Under the pieces are notes generated by a model. That model worked only from the letters and a program-made list of their open reading frames with translations, was not told the DNA's origin and did not search any database. 64,000 bases of DNA from Sugiyamaella lignohabitans (taxonomy: Eukaryota > Ascomycota > Dipodascomycetes > Dipodascales > Trichomonascaceae), in assembly GCF_001640025.1 (NCBI RefSeq), contig NC_031674.1, forward strand, positions 3,658,001 to 3,722,000, written 5' to 3'. This document shows positions 20,374 to 29,448 of this stretch, in pieces. Position 1 is the first letter of the stretch; every line of letters starts with the position of its first letter. Both the position numbers and the translations under genes were made by a program.

Positions 20374-22276
20374 TTAACTACCTAAACGATGACCTTTACC
20401 TTGGAAAAAGTTCGATGACGAAAATCCTCCTCCTCGGCTGGAAGACGATGGTCTAGAAGAAGAACTTGAGGCCGAGGCTGAGGCCGCCGCTGGACGCTGG
20501 TTAAATGTAGTGCCAAAACCACGACTTGAAGTTTCGCTACTTGTATCCGCTTTTTGTCCTGGTACCATGCGAGAAAGCCATTGTGGAGTTGCCAGATAAT
20601 GGCGCCCTCCAGCAAGTGGAAGCAGAGTATCAAAAAACAAGAAGCAATGCGCCGACAAATATCCAGTTCCCAGTTGCAAGGCCCCTTGTGTTCCTTCCAA
20701 GACGAGCGCCAAGAACAACATTAACACCGGAAGATAGACTGCCCTAATAGATAGGAAATAGAACCTCACCTTCTCGTCAACGTGATCTTGTGCCCAAGTA
20801 TATGTGCATGCCATCATGAGTGCCGGCAAGAACACATATCCTTTGACGTATACATTAGCTGCCTAAAAAAGCTAGTTAGTTCTATCGATTTTAAAGGCTA
20901 CAAGGACTGTAGAACTTTCATTGCCGGAGGCACAAAGAATGATCAAATCCAATCGCCAAACAATATAAGATATAGAGAGTGCAACAAGGCCATGTCAACA
21001 AAGCTAAATCAGTTGACAAGCACTATGATTGCCACACATTCTCACGATCCGCAGCGCCATCCCAGTGAAGTATCAAATCATAGGGACAGCTCCACAGCTT
21101 GATCTTCTCCATCACCAGAACCCGTAAACCTATGGAGCATAAAGGAATCGGGGCAGAAACAGGAGAGTATCTTTATACTTGATTGCGGTTGAACCTCTTT
21201 CACTTGCTCGTTCACCATAAGTAGACCAACTTACCAAGATGAAAAATGCATTGAAAAGAACATAGAACAGGTAGTCTGCTGTGCTCGATCCAAATTTGTT
21301 TTCTTCTAGTTTTAGGCTGTAAGTGTATACTGTGAAGTAGAAGAGCATGTTAGCAGGAACAACAAAGATAGCTTCTGGTGCTCGAACCCAACTGTCGAAG
21401 GGTTCCGGCAATGCTCAAGATTGTTACTGGAATGTACTTATTAGCATGTATCAGCTCCAGAACCATTCTTTAGCATTCCCAGATCCTTCAACAGAAGCGA
21501 ACAAACACCGTAATAGGATGTAGCTATACGCAACCACGCCAAAAACAGATAGAACGAGTATCTATAGACCATTGTAAACAAAGCCACTTGAACCCGTTCT
21601 ACCTAATCTGGCATTATACAAGTAGTCTATAAATAAGCACAAACGAGATTTACGAAAAATATAAAAAAGCTTTTTATAGTTCCCCTCTGCGCCTATTTAT
21701 ACTTGAAAATTTGGTTGGTAACACATATGCTCCCATCATATGCATGGTAGACCACTTACGAACATGAATATCCATCGCTCTCTTTAAAGGGTGCCCAAAC
21801 CCTATAGCGAACGCCGTTACTGGTTCCAAGAGTTAGTGAAAGTTCATCCAGACTATAATAATAATCATACACAAAAATCACGAGGCTCATCCAATTGTAG
21901 AAAGATGAAATATAGTGTAACCTCTATTCTTGATGCTAATACTTACTCGGGCGCCAGATTTCTAAACTAAACACTGTCAGCTGCCAAACATTTATGAAAT
22001 ATAATGCGCTGACTAGGTTGGTTGCGGTGACAATAAAAATTGCAATTGAACTGAGCATGAGTACTCGTGTTATAGGTGGGATTTGGAGGAAAAACCTGTT
22101 TATGTTAGATCATTTCAAAGGAATTTTCCAAATTCTTCGTTTGCGAAACACTATATTGTACAAGTCCAAGGCAACAGTTAACAAAGGAATTAATATTGTT
22201 GTGCCGTTAATGAACAAGAAAGCAGTGTTTGCCAGGTATGCCACAGTTAGACTTACTCCTGTAGGTCGTTCGTCAT
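20374..22276 (-). CDS. DFM1: DFM1-like derlin (ERAD/rhomboid pseudoprotease), intron-rich
   Basis: Five exons are proposed: 22257-22276, 21947-22095, 21760-21819, 21235-21413 and 20374-20862. Exons 1-2 read MTNDLQEFFLQIPPITRV and end EIWRP, the derlin start. Exon 3 begins ITAFAIGFG. Exon 4 holds NMLFYFTVYTYSLKLEENKF and ends NAFFIL. The last exon runs from AANVYVKGYVFLPALMMA to a Ser-rich tail and FFQGKGHRLGS, an SHP box for Cdc48 binding as in yeast Dfm1. Donors are GTAAGT. Branch points are CTAAC 8-12 bases from AG, except the exon 4 acceptor (TTGAG with GTAAC), which is weak. Exon 3 is 60 bases, so its inclusion or skipping keeps frame (298 or 278 residues). The ends are secure, the middle is uncertain. 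Confidence 0.82.
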
Positions 22277-23196
22277 CCCAAGTCAGAGAATTCTATATAA
22301 ATAATGTGTTGAACTTTGTTAATGATACAATAGACCTGTCGACAAGGTATATAACAATTCGATTGAAGTCGATAAAATATGTTTACAATATAACCTTCGG
22401 TGCGAAGTAGTGGTCGACAAGTATTCGGTATCGAAAACTAAGTGTTGGATGCATGCAATGAACCTCTGATTAGATAAGACATAAAAGCCGCGACTGCGGC
22501 TTTTATGTCTTCGGCTGGATAGATTTTGTCGTGCCTAGTTTGTGTGAGTCCGAAGCTCCTGGCCCGGCACAAAAAAATTAGTATTCTATACCACTTTTTG
22601 CTATATTTAAACCATCTTGGATAAGTTTCTCGTAAAATGCTAACGAGGGAGTCCGATAGACAGATCCAACATAATTCATTATGGTGGGGAGCGGGCCTCT
22701 CTGTCTCTATATGCATTCGGGAAAATTATAAATCATTCAGGCCGAGACAGTTTGAGACTGAATGGGAGAAAGGCAAGATTGAATCACATCACTAACCCCA
22801 GGTTGAAATATTTATAAGATACGTGACTATGGGGTTTATGTGAACTGCTGGAAAGATCCAGCCTCGGTCAGGTTTAGACGCAAAAAGTAATGATAACGTG
22901 ACTTTGTCGGCGCGCGATAAAGGAATATTGCGATCGATTCGGTTACATCTGATCACTTCATATTTAACAGAGGGGTCTAGTGGGGAATTTTTGGTACAAA
23001 CAAAAAGGGCCAAAGCGTGCCTGTTAGTCGAGAGGGTTGATTAGACTATTCAGACAATTAGTGAGTGGTGGTAGGCATCTCTATCTAAGCAGAAGTTGAT
23101 AAATCAACGAGTCTTTAGACATTATCTAAGTGTGCCAAATTTGATTCGGCAAACGGACAAACGTCTATAGTAACGAAGTGATTCATATCAAAGAAA
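22277..23196. other. Divergent region between DFM1 and the CHY-RING gene
   Basis: It contains a perfect 16-bp hairpin at 22476-22511 and, overlapping it, an unsupported minus-strand frame with a CWICL motif (22438-22716). The part nearest 23197 is the presumed promoter of the CHY-RING gene. Confidence 0.5.
22476..22511. repeat. Perfect 16-bp inverted repeat with 4-base loop
   Basis: Left arm AAGACATAAAAGCCGC (22476-22491), loop GACT, right arm GCGGCTTTTATGTCTT (22496-22511). There are no mismatches. No gene is convincingly attached to it. Confidence 0.97.
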
Positions 23197-25188
23197 ATGG
23201 AGGCTTTTGATGGATATTTGGCTCATATTAGGAGGCCCCTTTCCAGCTTGTTTCAAAGAGAAGGCGATGGTACTGCGGAGATTAGGAGTGATATAGAGGA
23301 TGGTAAATCTACGGTAGATACAGGTTTGAAGACATTTGACGATAGTGATGATAAGACTCAAGTTGCCGGAAATCCATCAGACGAGAATAAAATCAAGTCT
23401 AGCGGTAACTCCAAAGGGAAGGGGGTTTCCCGTAAAAAGAAAAAAGCTAAAGCCAACAAAATACGACCAGTTAGTGGATCTGCTATTGATAGTGAGAGCG
23501 AAAGTGAGGAAGATGAAATGGATTTGATTGGGAGGTTTTCATTTGCCCCGTTTTTCTCATCGGCTAATACCAACGATAACAATCCTAGCCAGGGCTCTGG
23601 AAGTGGCTCGTATTATGGATTTATGTCTTTAGAGCATTACCATTGGCTTATTCAGCAGTATTTATCGCCATATGGTGAACCAAGTGGAATAATAGCAGCT
23701 AAGGATCCAGAAGTTCCTCCTCCAATAGACCATGTTGGATTTGTAGATACTGATTCTCATACTCAAACTGGAAGTAGTGGCTCGTACAGTGCCAGGGCGT
23801 TCCTCACCAACTTACTTTCCTCAAGATCCAGTAGCGCGCCAGTAAATGCAACTAATAGCGCAACTAATAGTGCTGAAGAGGACGAAGAAAAGAGAAAACA
23901 ACGCAAGAATCGCAAGCGTAGGCTATTGTTGAGACAGCGAAGGCTCAGCAGACATAAAAGCATGAATAGTGGGCCTACACGCCCCTCCCCGTTGGGGCCC
24001 CCATCCGATCTGCTGAGTGAAAAAGAGCTTCGACAGAGAATTTTGGAAATAAAAGAAATGAACCTTAATGATAGAGAACGAGACAGGATGGTACAGACAC
24101 TAATGACTGAAAACTACTATCGAATAAAAGGACTGAAAATTGAAGGAGCGGAAGTCGAAGAAGATAACATCAGTCATAGGTTGAATCGTGTCAAACTAGA
24201 AAATGTAAATGATGGTGATAATGAGAGCGATGAGAATGATTTTGATGATCTAGATGACGACGGAGAAGTAGGTGACGATGACGATGACTATGACGTCGAT
24301 GATGAAGACATATCCCTATCGGTGATAACTGCTAAAGACAAAGAACCTTCCTACACTGATGAAACCTGCGAAGTTCTTGGCTGTGAACATTACCAAAGAG
24401 GGTGTAAACTACAATGCTCAACATGCGATAGCTGGTACACATGCCGAATGTGTCACGACGCAGAAGAGACTCATAAACTTATTCGCAGGGATACTCGGAA
24501 TATGGTTTGCATGTATTGCAAAACGGCACAGCCAGCAGCTCAAGAATGCCGCACTTGCCATGAAATCATGGCTAGATATTACTGTGACATTTGCAAACTC
24601 TGGGACGACGACATTCATAAATCTATTTTTCATTGTGATGACTGTGGAATATGCCGTATCGGTAAGGGTCTCGGGAAAGATTTTTTCCACTGTAAGACTT
24701 GCAACGTGTGTATGTCCATTGAATTAGAGAATGCTCATCGTTGTATTGAGCATTCGACAGAGTGCGACTGTCCTATTTGTGGCGAGTTCATGTTCACATC
24801 AACCGAGACTGTGGTGTTTATGAAATGTGGTCACTCAATCCACCAGTCTTGCTATCATGAACATACGCGGAACTCTTACAAATGTCCCACGTGCCAACGG
24901 TCAGTTATTAATATGGAAGCAAGTTTTCGGATACTTGACGCTGAGATCGCCAGTCAAGTTCTTCCTGAACCATATGTGAACTGGCGGAGCATAATAGTCT
25001 GCAACGATTGTTCTGCAAAGTCCAATGTTCCCTTTCATTTTCTGGGGCTAAAATGCTCTACGTGTCGCTCATACAATACATCACAACTCAAGCTAATTAA
25101 ACCAGAAGAGTTTGATGTCACTGGGTTGGATCGTGCTCTTATCATGTCGGCAGTGGATTTATCTGATGTGACTATTGAGTCCGAGTAA
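23197..25188 (+). CDS. CHY zinc-finger/RING E3 ubiquitin ligase (PIRH2/RCHY1 family)
   Basis: The 663-residue protein has a long disordered N-terminal half with basic (78-92, 231-254) and acidic (342-371) tracts. The C-terminal half is a full PIRH2 module: CHY finger starting CEVLGCEHYQRGC at 391 and running to about 465, CTCHY finger (about 466-527), C3H2C3-type RING (CPICGEFM, CGHSIHQSC, CPTC; about 530-575) and a terminal zinc ribbon (CNDC, CSTC; about 610-650). The known role of the family is ubiquitin transfer to regulatory proteins. Similar long-N-terminus proteins occur in filamentous fungi and fission yeast; S. cerevisiae lacks a clear counterpart. The substrate here is unknown. Confidence 0.92.
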   Translation: MEAFDGYLAHIRRPLSSLFQREGDGTAEIRSDIEDGKSTVDTGLKTFDDSDDKTQVAGNPSDENKIKSSGNSKGKGVSRKKKKAKANKIRPVSGSAIDSESESEEDEMDLIGRFSFAPFFSSANTNDNNPSQGSGSGSYYGFMSLEHYHWLIQQYLSPYGEPSGIIAAKDPEVPPPIDHVGFVDTDSHTQTGSSGSYSARAFLTNLLSSRSSSAPVNATNSATNSAEEDEEKRKQRKNRKRRLLLRQRRLSRHKSMNSGPTRPSPLGPPSDLLSEKELRQRILEIKEMNLNDRERDRMVQTLMTENYYRIKGLKIEGAEVEEDNISHRLNRVKLENVNDGDNESDENDFDDLDDDGEVGDDDDDYDVDDEDISLSVITAKDKEPSYTDETCEVLGCEHYQRGCKLQCSTCDSWYTCRMCHDAEETHKLIRRDTRNMVCMYCKTAQPAAQECRTCHEIMARYYCDICKLWDDDIHKSIFHCDDCGICRIGKGLGKDFFHCKTCNVCMSIELENAHRCIEHSTECDCPICGEFMFTSTETVVFMKCGHSIHQSCYHEHTRNSYKCPTCQRSVINMEASFRILDAEIASQVLPEPYVNWRSIIVCNDCSAKSNVPFHFLGLKCSTCRSYNTSQLKLIKPEEFDVTGLDRALIMSAVDLSDVTIESE

Positions 25189-25377
25189 CCTCGTATTATA
25201 GAGGTTTTGTTATTTAAATTTAATTATATACTATTATCATTCTTTCTATGCATACTATACGGTGGAGTTCCACTTCACAAAACTCTAGTGGCTGGAAAAA
25301 AAAATTATAAGCTATATTTTACCAGCCAGTGGCTTTTTTTGAGAATTTGACCTATAGCACAACAAATAAAATCAAAT

Positions 25378-26190
25378 TTAAAGCTTAGATAGATGGGAGC
25401 CTCCGTCAATTGGTAGAACGACACCATTGATGTAGTTACCACCTGGGGAAGCAAGAAAGAGAGAAGCAGCAATGATGTCCTCCTTAGTACCAAGTCTACC
25501 ACGGGGATTAGCTTGAGTGATCTCATCCCCAATTACTTCCAAAAGACCATTGGCCATCTTCGTAGGGAAAAATCCAGGAGCGAGAACGTTGACAGTGATG
25601 TTACGGGGTCCAAGCTCTACAGCAAGTGACTTTCCGAGATGATGGACAGCAGCTTTGGAAGCAAGATAACCATAGGTTCCACCACTCAAGCCCGATGAAA
25701 TACCAGCAACTGATCCAGTAATAAGAACACGCGCTGGATCAGTGCTTGAGCCTGCCTTCTCCAAGAATGGAGCAAACAGTTGAATAGATGAGAATACACC
25801 TCTCAAATTGAGATCCAACACTTTGCCAATAGCAGAGTCGGGATGCTTCTCGAAATCGGCCCCCCATGAAGCTCCTGCATTCGCAACTAGAATGTCCAAT
25901 TTGGATTCAAGTTTGGCAAACTCAGCAGCTAAGTGCTCAACACCCTTTCTGATTCCTAAATCGGCTGGGATTGAATAAGCTCTTCCCTTTAAACCATTCG
26001 ATTCAGCATATCGGTTCAATTCAGCCACGGCCTCTTCACAGGCCTTTGCTTTTCTCGAACTGATATACACCTTGGAAGCTCCAGCAGCAAGAAATCCTTC
26101 ACTGATATACAGACCCAGACCTCTAGATCCACCTGTTACAAGTGCGACTTTGCCTTCAAGCGAGAATAACGGAGAGGTGATTTTTGACAT
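25378..26190 (-). CDS. Peroxisomal short-chain dehydrogenase/reductase (SDR)
   Basis: The 270-residue classical SDR has a Rossmann cofactor motif TGGSRGLG at 19-26, NAGA at 104-107, catalytic Tyr175-x3-Lys179 (YLASK) and the late motif LAPGFFPT. The C-terminus is SKL, the canonical peroxisomal targeting signal 1. By family it is an NADP(H)-dependent 3-oxoacyl or related carbonyl reductase, often annotated as RhlG-like in fungi. The peroxisomal signal suggests fatty-acid or side-chain metabolism, but the substrate cannot be read from the sequence. Codon use is biased. It starts at ATG 26190 and is tail-to-tail with the CHY-RING gene, 190 bases apart. Confidence 0.9.
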   Translation of the reverse strand: MSKITSPLFSLEGKVALVTGGSRGLGLYISEGFLAAGASKVYISSRKAKACEEAVAELNRYAESNGLKGRAYSIPADLGIRKGVEHLAAEFAKLESKLDILVANAGASWGADFEKHPDSAIGKVLDLNLRGVFSSIQLFAPFLEKAGSSTDPARVLITGSVAGISSGLSGGTYGYLASKAAVHHLGKSLAVELGPRNITVNVLAPGFFPTKMANGLLEVIGDEITQANPRGRLGTKEDIIAASLFLASPGGNYINGVVLPIDGGSHLSKL

Positions 26191-26766
26191 GTTTATATTT
26201 CTTTGAAAATCGCATACGATAGAAAATTGATGTCTCCGTATTTATATTTATAAGTTTCTCGGTCGCACCTAAACCCCACAAATGACATAAGTATAACCGG
26301 TACGCCTGGAGGTGGGGCTCGATTCATACATACGAGTTAGCTGTACGGGCACTCGTTTAGCCGAGGACTGTGCAATTAGCCGTTTGTCCAATGCCGACCA
26401 AGTAAATCGCCGATAAGTGGTCATCTGGTAGTATATTCAACCAGTTTTTCCTTTGCAGCATAGACTCGGCCTGATCTCATAAAGTTTGGTATTACTTGTC
26501 AAACGCTGTTAAAACCAGTTATTGGTTATTGATTATCCGGCGACCTCGGTATGCTGCTACTGATCGACTCACCGGCGCAGATCTCCCCCGAGAGCATCTC
26601 GTAACTCCGAGACTTACTAGCCACAACCCTTATCTTATCTACGGATCAATAAACTATTGGCATGACATGCCGATCGTTATAGATCACAAAAGCCCAGTAC
26701 AAACCATTTAATATTCAACATCCTTAATGTCAAAAACACCCAAAACTAAAATTAGATCTACGTACC
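26191..26766. other. Region upstream of SDR and of a doubtful spliced gene
   Basis: Promoter-sized region of 576 bases with no feature I can name. Confidence 0.45.
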
Positions 26767-27672
26767 ATGCGTTGTGCTCCAATTGTTGCTCAGTCCCAAC
26801 CTCTAACGGTGTTAAGTTCTTGTGAGAAAGTAGCCCTCAGTTTTGATTCAAGCCTGTTCATTACTGCTGGAAACCCTGAATTGGCAGTCTATACAAATGA
26901 AGTTCGAATTCATGTATCAATTATGCACAATGGAAGCTCTTGTACAATGGAAGAGTCGTCAGCTATTTTGGATTCAATGATATATGATGGTCAGTTTTGG
27001 TCGGATGCTACCCTGTTTACCCCCGCCTCGGCCCAAAATATTTGTATTTCCAAAACTGACACCTCCTTTGCATTCACCTTGAAGTGTGGCCAGCTCGAAG
27101 CCAATTCTAGTCATGACCGTAGGTATCTTAAAGACATATTTATTAACCTGAGTTTTCATTCTGAATCTTGCCAAACAGATGTATATCCACCTGGCAGTCC
27201 GCCTATCACCAACCTGAAAGTTTTGACAACAATGATCGATCTCGCTGATTACGCCATGACTTGCCTGGTAGAATCTAGTCTGAAAAGGTTTGTGCCCATG
27301 TTCTTCGTGTCTGGTCTATTCGTTTCGTTTCAGCAGATAATCCCGCTGTTCTCTCCGTTACAGAAATCTTTGACTCTAGAAACTGTGAGTACTGTCAATC
27401 ATACAATATTCCTCCTGTTAAACACGCGAGAATGTTGATGTCGGTTAGGGCCCCGTTGGCCTGTGCAGATACTAACAAGACAGGATGTCTCAATATGGCA
27501 AGCAGCCGAGCAAGGTGTAATAAAAAGTAAAACAAGCCCAATCCAAGAAATTGCTCCCGAAAACAAAAAAACGGAATGGAAATCTGATAGTGACTCCAAA
27601 ATAACTTACGGAAGATATTTTAACTCCACTGACACTAGTAAAAATATCGTGTCTCAAACTCTGACTATGTAA
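26767..27672 (+). CDS. Doubtful two-exon gene of unknown function
   Basis: An ATG at 26767 opens a 206-codon exon ending at 27384. An intron 27385-27483 (99 bases) has donor GTGAGT and a textbook TACTAAC branch point seven bases before CAG. The second exon continues in the same frame to TAA at 27670. Another 61 codons remain open in that frame (27673-27855) directly after this stop. Strands such as VRIHVSIMHNG and SFAFTLKCGQLE, then TNLKVLTTMIDL, vaguely recall an arrestin fold, but no diagnostic motif is present. The sequence may be a real fast-evolving gene, one with a further intron over the stop, or a recent pseudogene. Confidence 0.4.
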
Positions 27673-27855
27673 ATGGTTATTCTTCGACTTCCTGTTTCTC
27701 TACATGATCCTTACCCATATGCATTAGCGATCTCAACACATCTCAACGAAAATGCCCAACTTTCTGACATGTGCAGGGAGCTGGCTGGGCATGTGAAACT
27801 AGACATGGAACTTACGGATATTCCTATGGAAAGTTGGTTGAGCGAAGTGTTCTAA

Positions 27856-28346
27856 AAATCGGTGCATGTCGCTTAGATCTATCGAATATTTAACTTCTTA
27901 ATATTAAGTTCTCAGATTTCGCTCTAGCTTCCTTTTTTGCGCCCTCTTTTGTTGCTCACCTCATTGGGATCACTTACTGTGTTTGCTACATATTGCTTTT
28001 GCCGAACAGATACTTCCCTCCACAGCCTCGTCGACCGAGCATCGCATAATAACTTATACTCGTTAATTCTCTATCCTTCAAGTCTCGACAAGAAAAGGGC
28101 CTTCGAAGGTATACAACTGTTTTAACATACAGTGGCTCAACAGCAAGCTAGATTCATTCACAGTCTATTGGTGTTAACAGGGCAGCCCTCTCCAAGGTGG
28201 ATTCTTTGGTATCCCATGTGTTTCGTATTGCCCCTCTTCCAGACTATTAATATCTAGAGCTTGACTAGCATTATTGATAGAGGACTAAGTCAAGTCTATA
28301 TCCTGGCCATCTGCTACTAGGTAAAGTTATCGCGAATGTCCTTCCG
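27856..28346. other. Upstream region of NEM1
   Basis: No gene seen. A four-codon upstream open frame at 28336-28350 overlaps the NEM1 start codon. Confidence 0.5.
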
Positions 28347-28350
28347 ATGA
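28336..28350 (+). promoter_or_regulatory. Minimal uORF overlapping the NEM1 start
   Basis: ATG TCC TTC CGA TGA encodes Met-Ser-Phe-Arg. Its stop TGA overlaps the NEM1 ATG as ATGA. If the transcript starts upstream of it, initiation at NEM1 would need leaky scanning or reinitiation. Confidence 0.5.
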
Positions 28351-29354
28351 ATTCGTTAAAATACCTATCGTCGCGAGTCGACAGGGTATTCGGCCAAGAG
28401 CAGAACGAAGATGTTGTAGAAATCAGTTCTCGATATACGCCTCCCATTGACTTTTCTATCGATGAAGAGGAGCCCTTACTAGAGAACGAGAAACAAGACA
28501 TAACTGTCAAAGCCTCGGCAACTAGTGGGCATGGTAGCCTCATTTCATCATATTTATTCCCTCCATTGATCATTAAGAGCATTTCAAAACTTATTTCATT
28601 TATATTCTTTCTGGCCAGTTTCCTCAATCCATTTGCATATTTCAAGAGGAAGCCAGTGCCATCGACTGCGGTATCTCAAGAGAAACTGGTTGCCGGTAGA
28701 GGTCTACAAAGTCCCTATACGAAAGGGCAACACCAACATTCGCATTTATCATCATCCCTATCTCAATCTACTCGCTATTTATCACCACCAAGGCCCCTTC
28801 TCATGAAGCGACCGCCTCCAAAAACGTTAGTATTGGATTTGGATGAGACCCTGATCCATTCGCTCTCGCAAGGCAGTAATTTCAGCACTGGTCAAATGGT
28901 CGAGGTTAAGTTAGACAATCAGGTGGCAACACTTTATTATGTGCGAAAAAGACCATACTGCGATTATTTTTTAAAGTGCGTATCAGAGTGGTTTCATTTA
29001 GTTGTCTTTACTGCCTCCGTTCCTGCCTACGCAGATCCTATGATTGATTGGTTGGAACAGGAGAGAAAGTATTTTTCTCGAAGACTATATCGTAATGAAT
29101 GTACTGCTACACCTTCAGGATATGTGAAGGATCTGTCAATAGTTGAATCCGATCTGTCCAAAGTCTTCATTATCGATAACTCGCCCATATCATACTCAAA
29201 ACAGAATGAGAATGCCATTGGTATCGAGGGATGGATATCCGATTCATCTGATCATAATTTGTTGCATTTAATCCCGCTTCTTCATGCATTGCGCTATTCT
29301 CTTGATGTTCGTTCAGTTCTTTCACTAAAAATGGGCGAGGCTTCTTTTGAATAG
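28347..29354 (+). CDS. NEM1: NEM1, catalytic subunit of the Nem1-Spo7 phosphatase
   Basis: The 335-residue protein has an N-terminal soluble part beginning MNSLKYLSSR (yeast Nem1 begins MNALKYFSN). A hydrophobic segment at about 66-99 anchors it to the ER and nuclear envelope, and a C-terminal FCP1/HAD phosphatase domain follows. The nucleophile motif is DLDETLIH (164-171), with later motifs VRKRPYCDYFL, VVFTASVPAYADP and FIIDNSPISY. Nem1 with Spo7 dephosphorylates the lipin Pah1 and thereby controls triacylglycerol synthesis and nuclear membrane growth. It is shorter than the yeast protein (446) because the linker is reduced. It is convergent with the kinesin gene. Confidence 0.95.
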   Translation: MNSLKYLSSRVDRVFGQEQNEDVVEISSRYTPPIDFSIDEEEPLLENEKQDITVKASATSGHGSLISSYLFPPLIIKSISKLISFIFFLASFLNPFAYFKRKPVPSTAVSQEKLVAGRGLQSPYTKGQHQHSHLSSSLSQSTRYLSPPRPLLMKRPPPKTLVLDLDETLIHSLSQGSNFSTGQMVEVKLDNQVATLYYVRKRPYCDYFLKCVSEWFHLVVFTASVPAYADPMIDWLEQERKYFSRRLYRNECTATPSGYVKDLSIVESDLSKVFIIDNSPISYSKQNENAIGIEGWISDSSDHNLLHLIPLLHALRYSLDVRSVLSLKMGEASFE

Positions 29355-29390
29355 ACTGTAGTTTTTCGACTATTGATATAGTTAAAAGTC

Positions 29391-29426
<36 letters not shown>
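29391..29426. repeat. (AAT)n microsatellite
   Basis: About 12 ATA/AAT units lie between the convergent NEM1 and kinesin genes, the second such array in a convergent intergenic space in this window. Confidence 0.95.
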
Positions 29427-29448
29427 GTTGCTATACACATTATGCTAT

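Noticed and set aside
22080..22300. Open minus-strand reading through DFM1 intron 1 that looks like a membrane protein (about 60 codons with LFINGTTILIPLL)
   Set aside because: It lies between a GTAAGT donor and a CTAAC-ATAAACAG acceptor whose splicing gives a perfect derlin N-terminus, so the AT-rich open stretch is more simply intronic.
21994..22410. Plus-strand 138-codon frame
   Set aside because: It is antisense to DFM1 exons 1 and 2 and has no recognisable domain.
22438..22716. Minus-strand 92-codon frame with CWICL, suggesting a RING-CH (MARCH-type) ubiquitin ligase
   Set aside because: Only the first Cys pair is present. The required later pattern (WVHPCKC, W-x-H-x2-C, CPQC) is missing in all frames nearby, and half of the frame crosses the perfect hairpin.
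29391..29426. (AAT)n arrays at 9000 and 29391 as LINE family B tails
   Set aside because: The adjoining bases do not match the family B terminus ATCAATATTAAAG and no target duplication flanks them, so they are treated as microsatellites.
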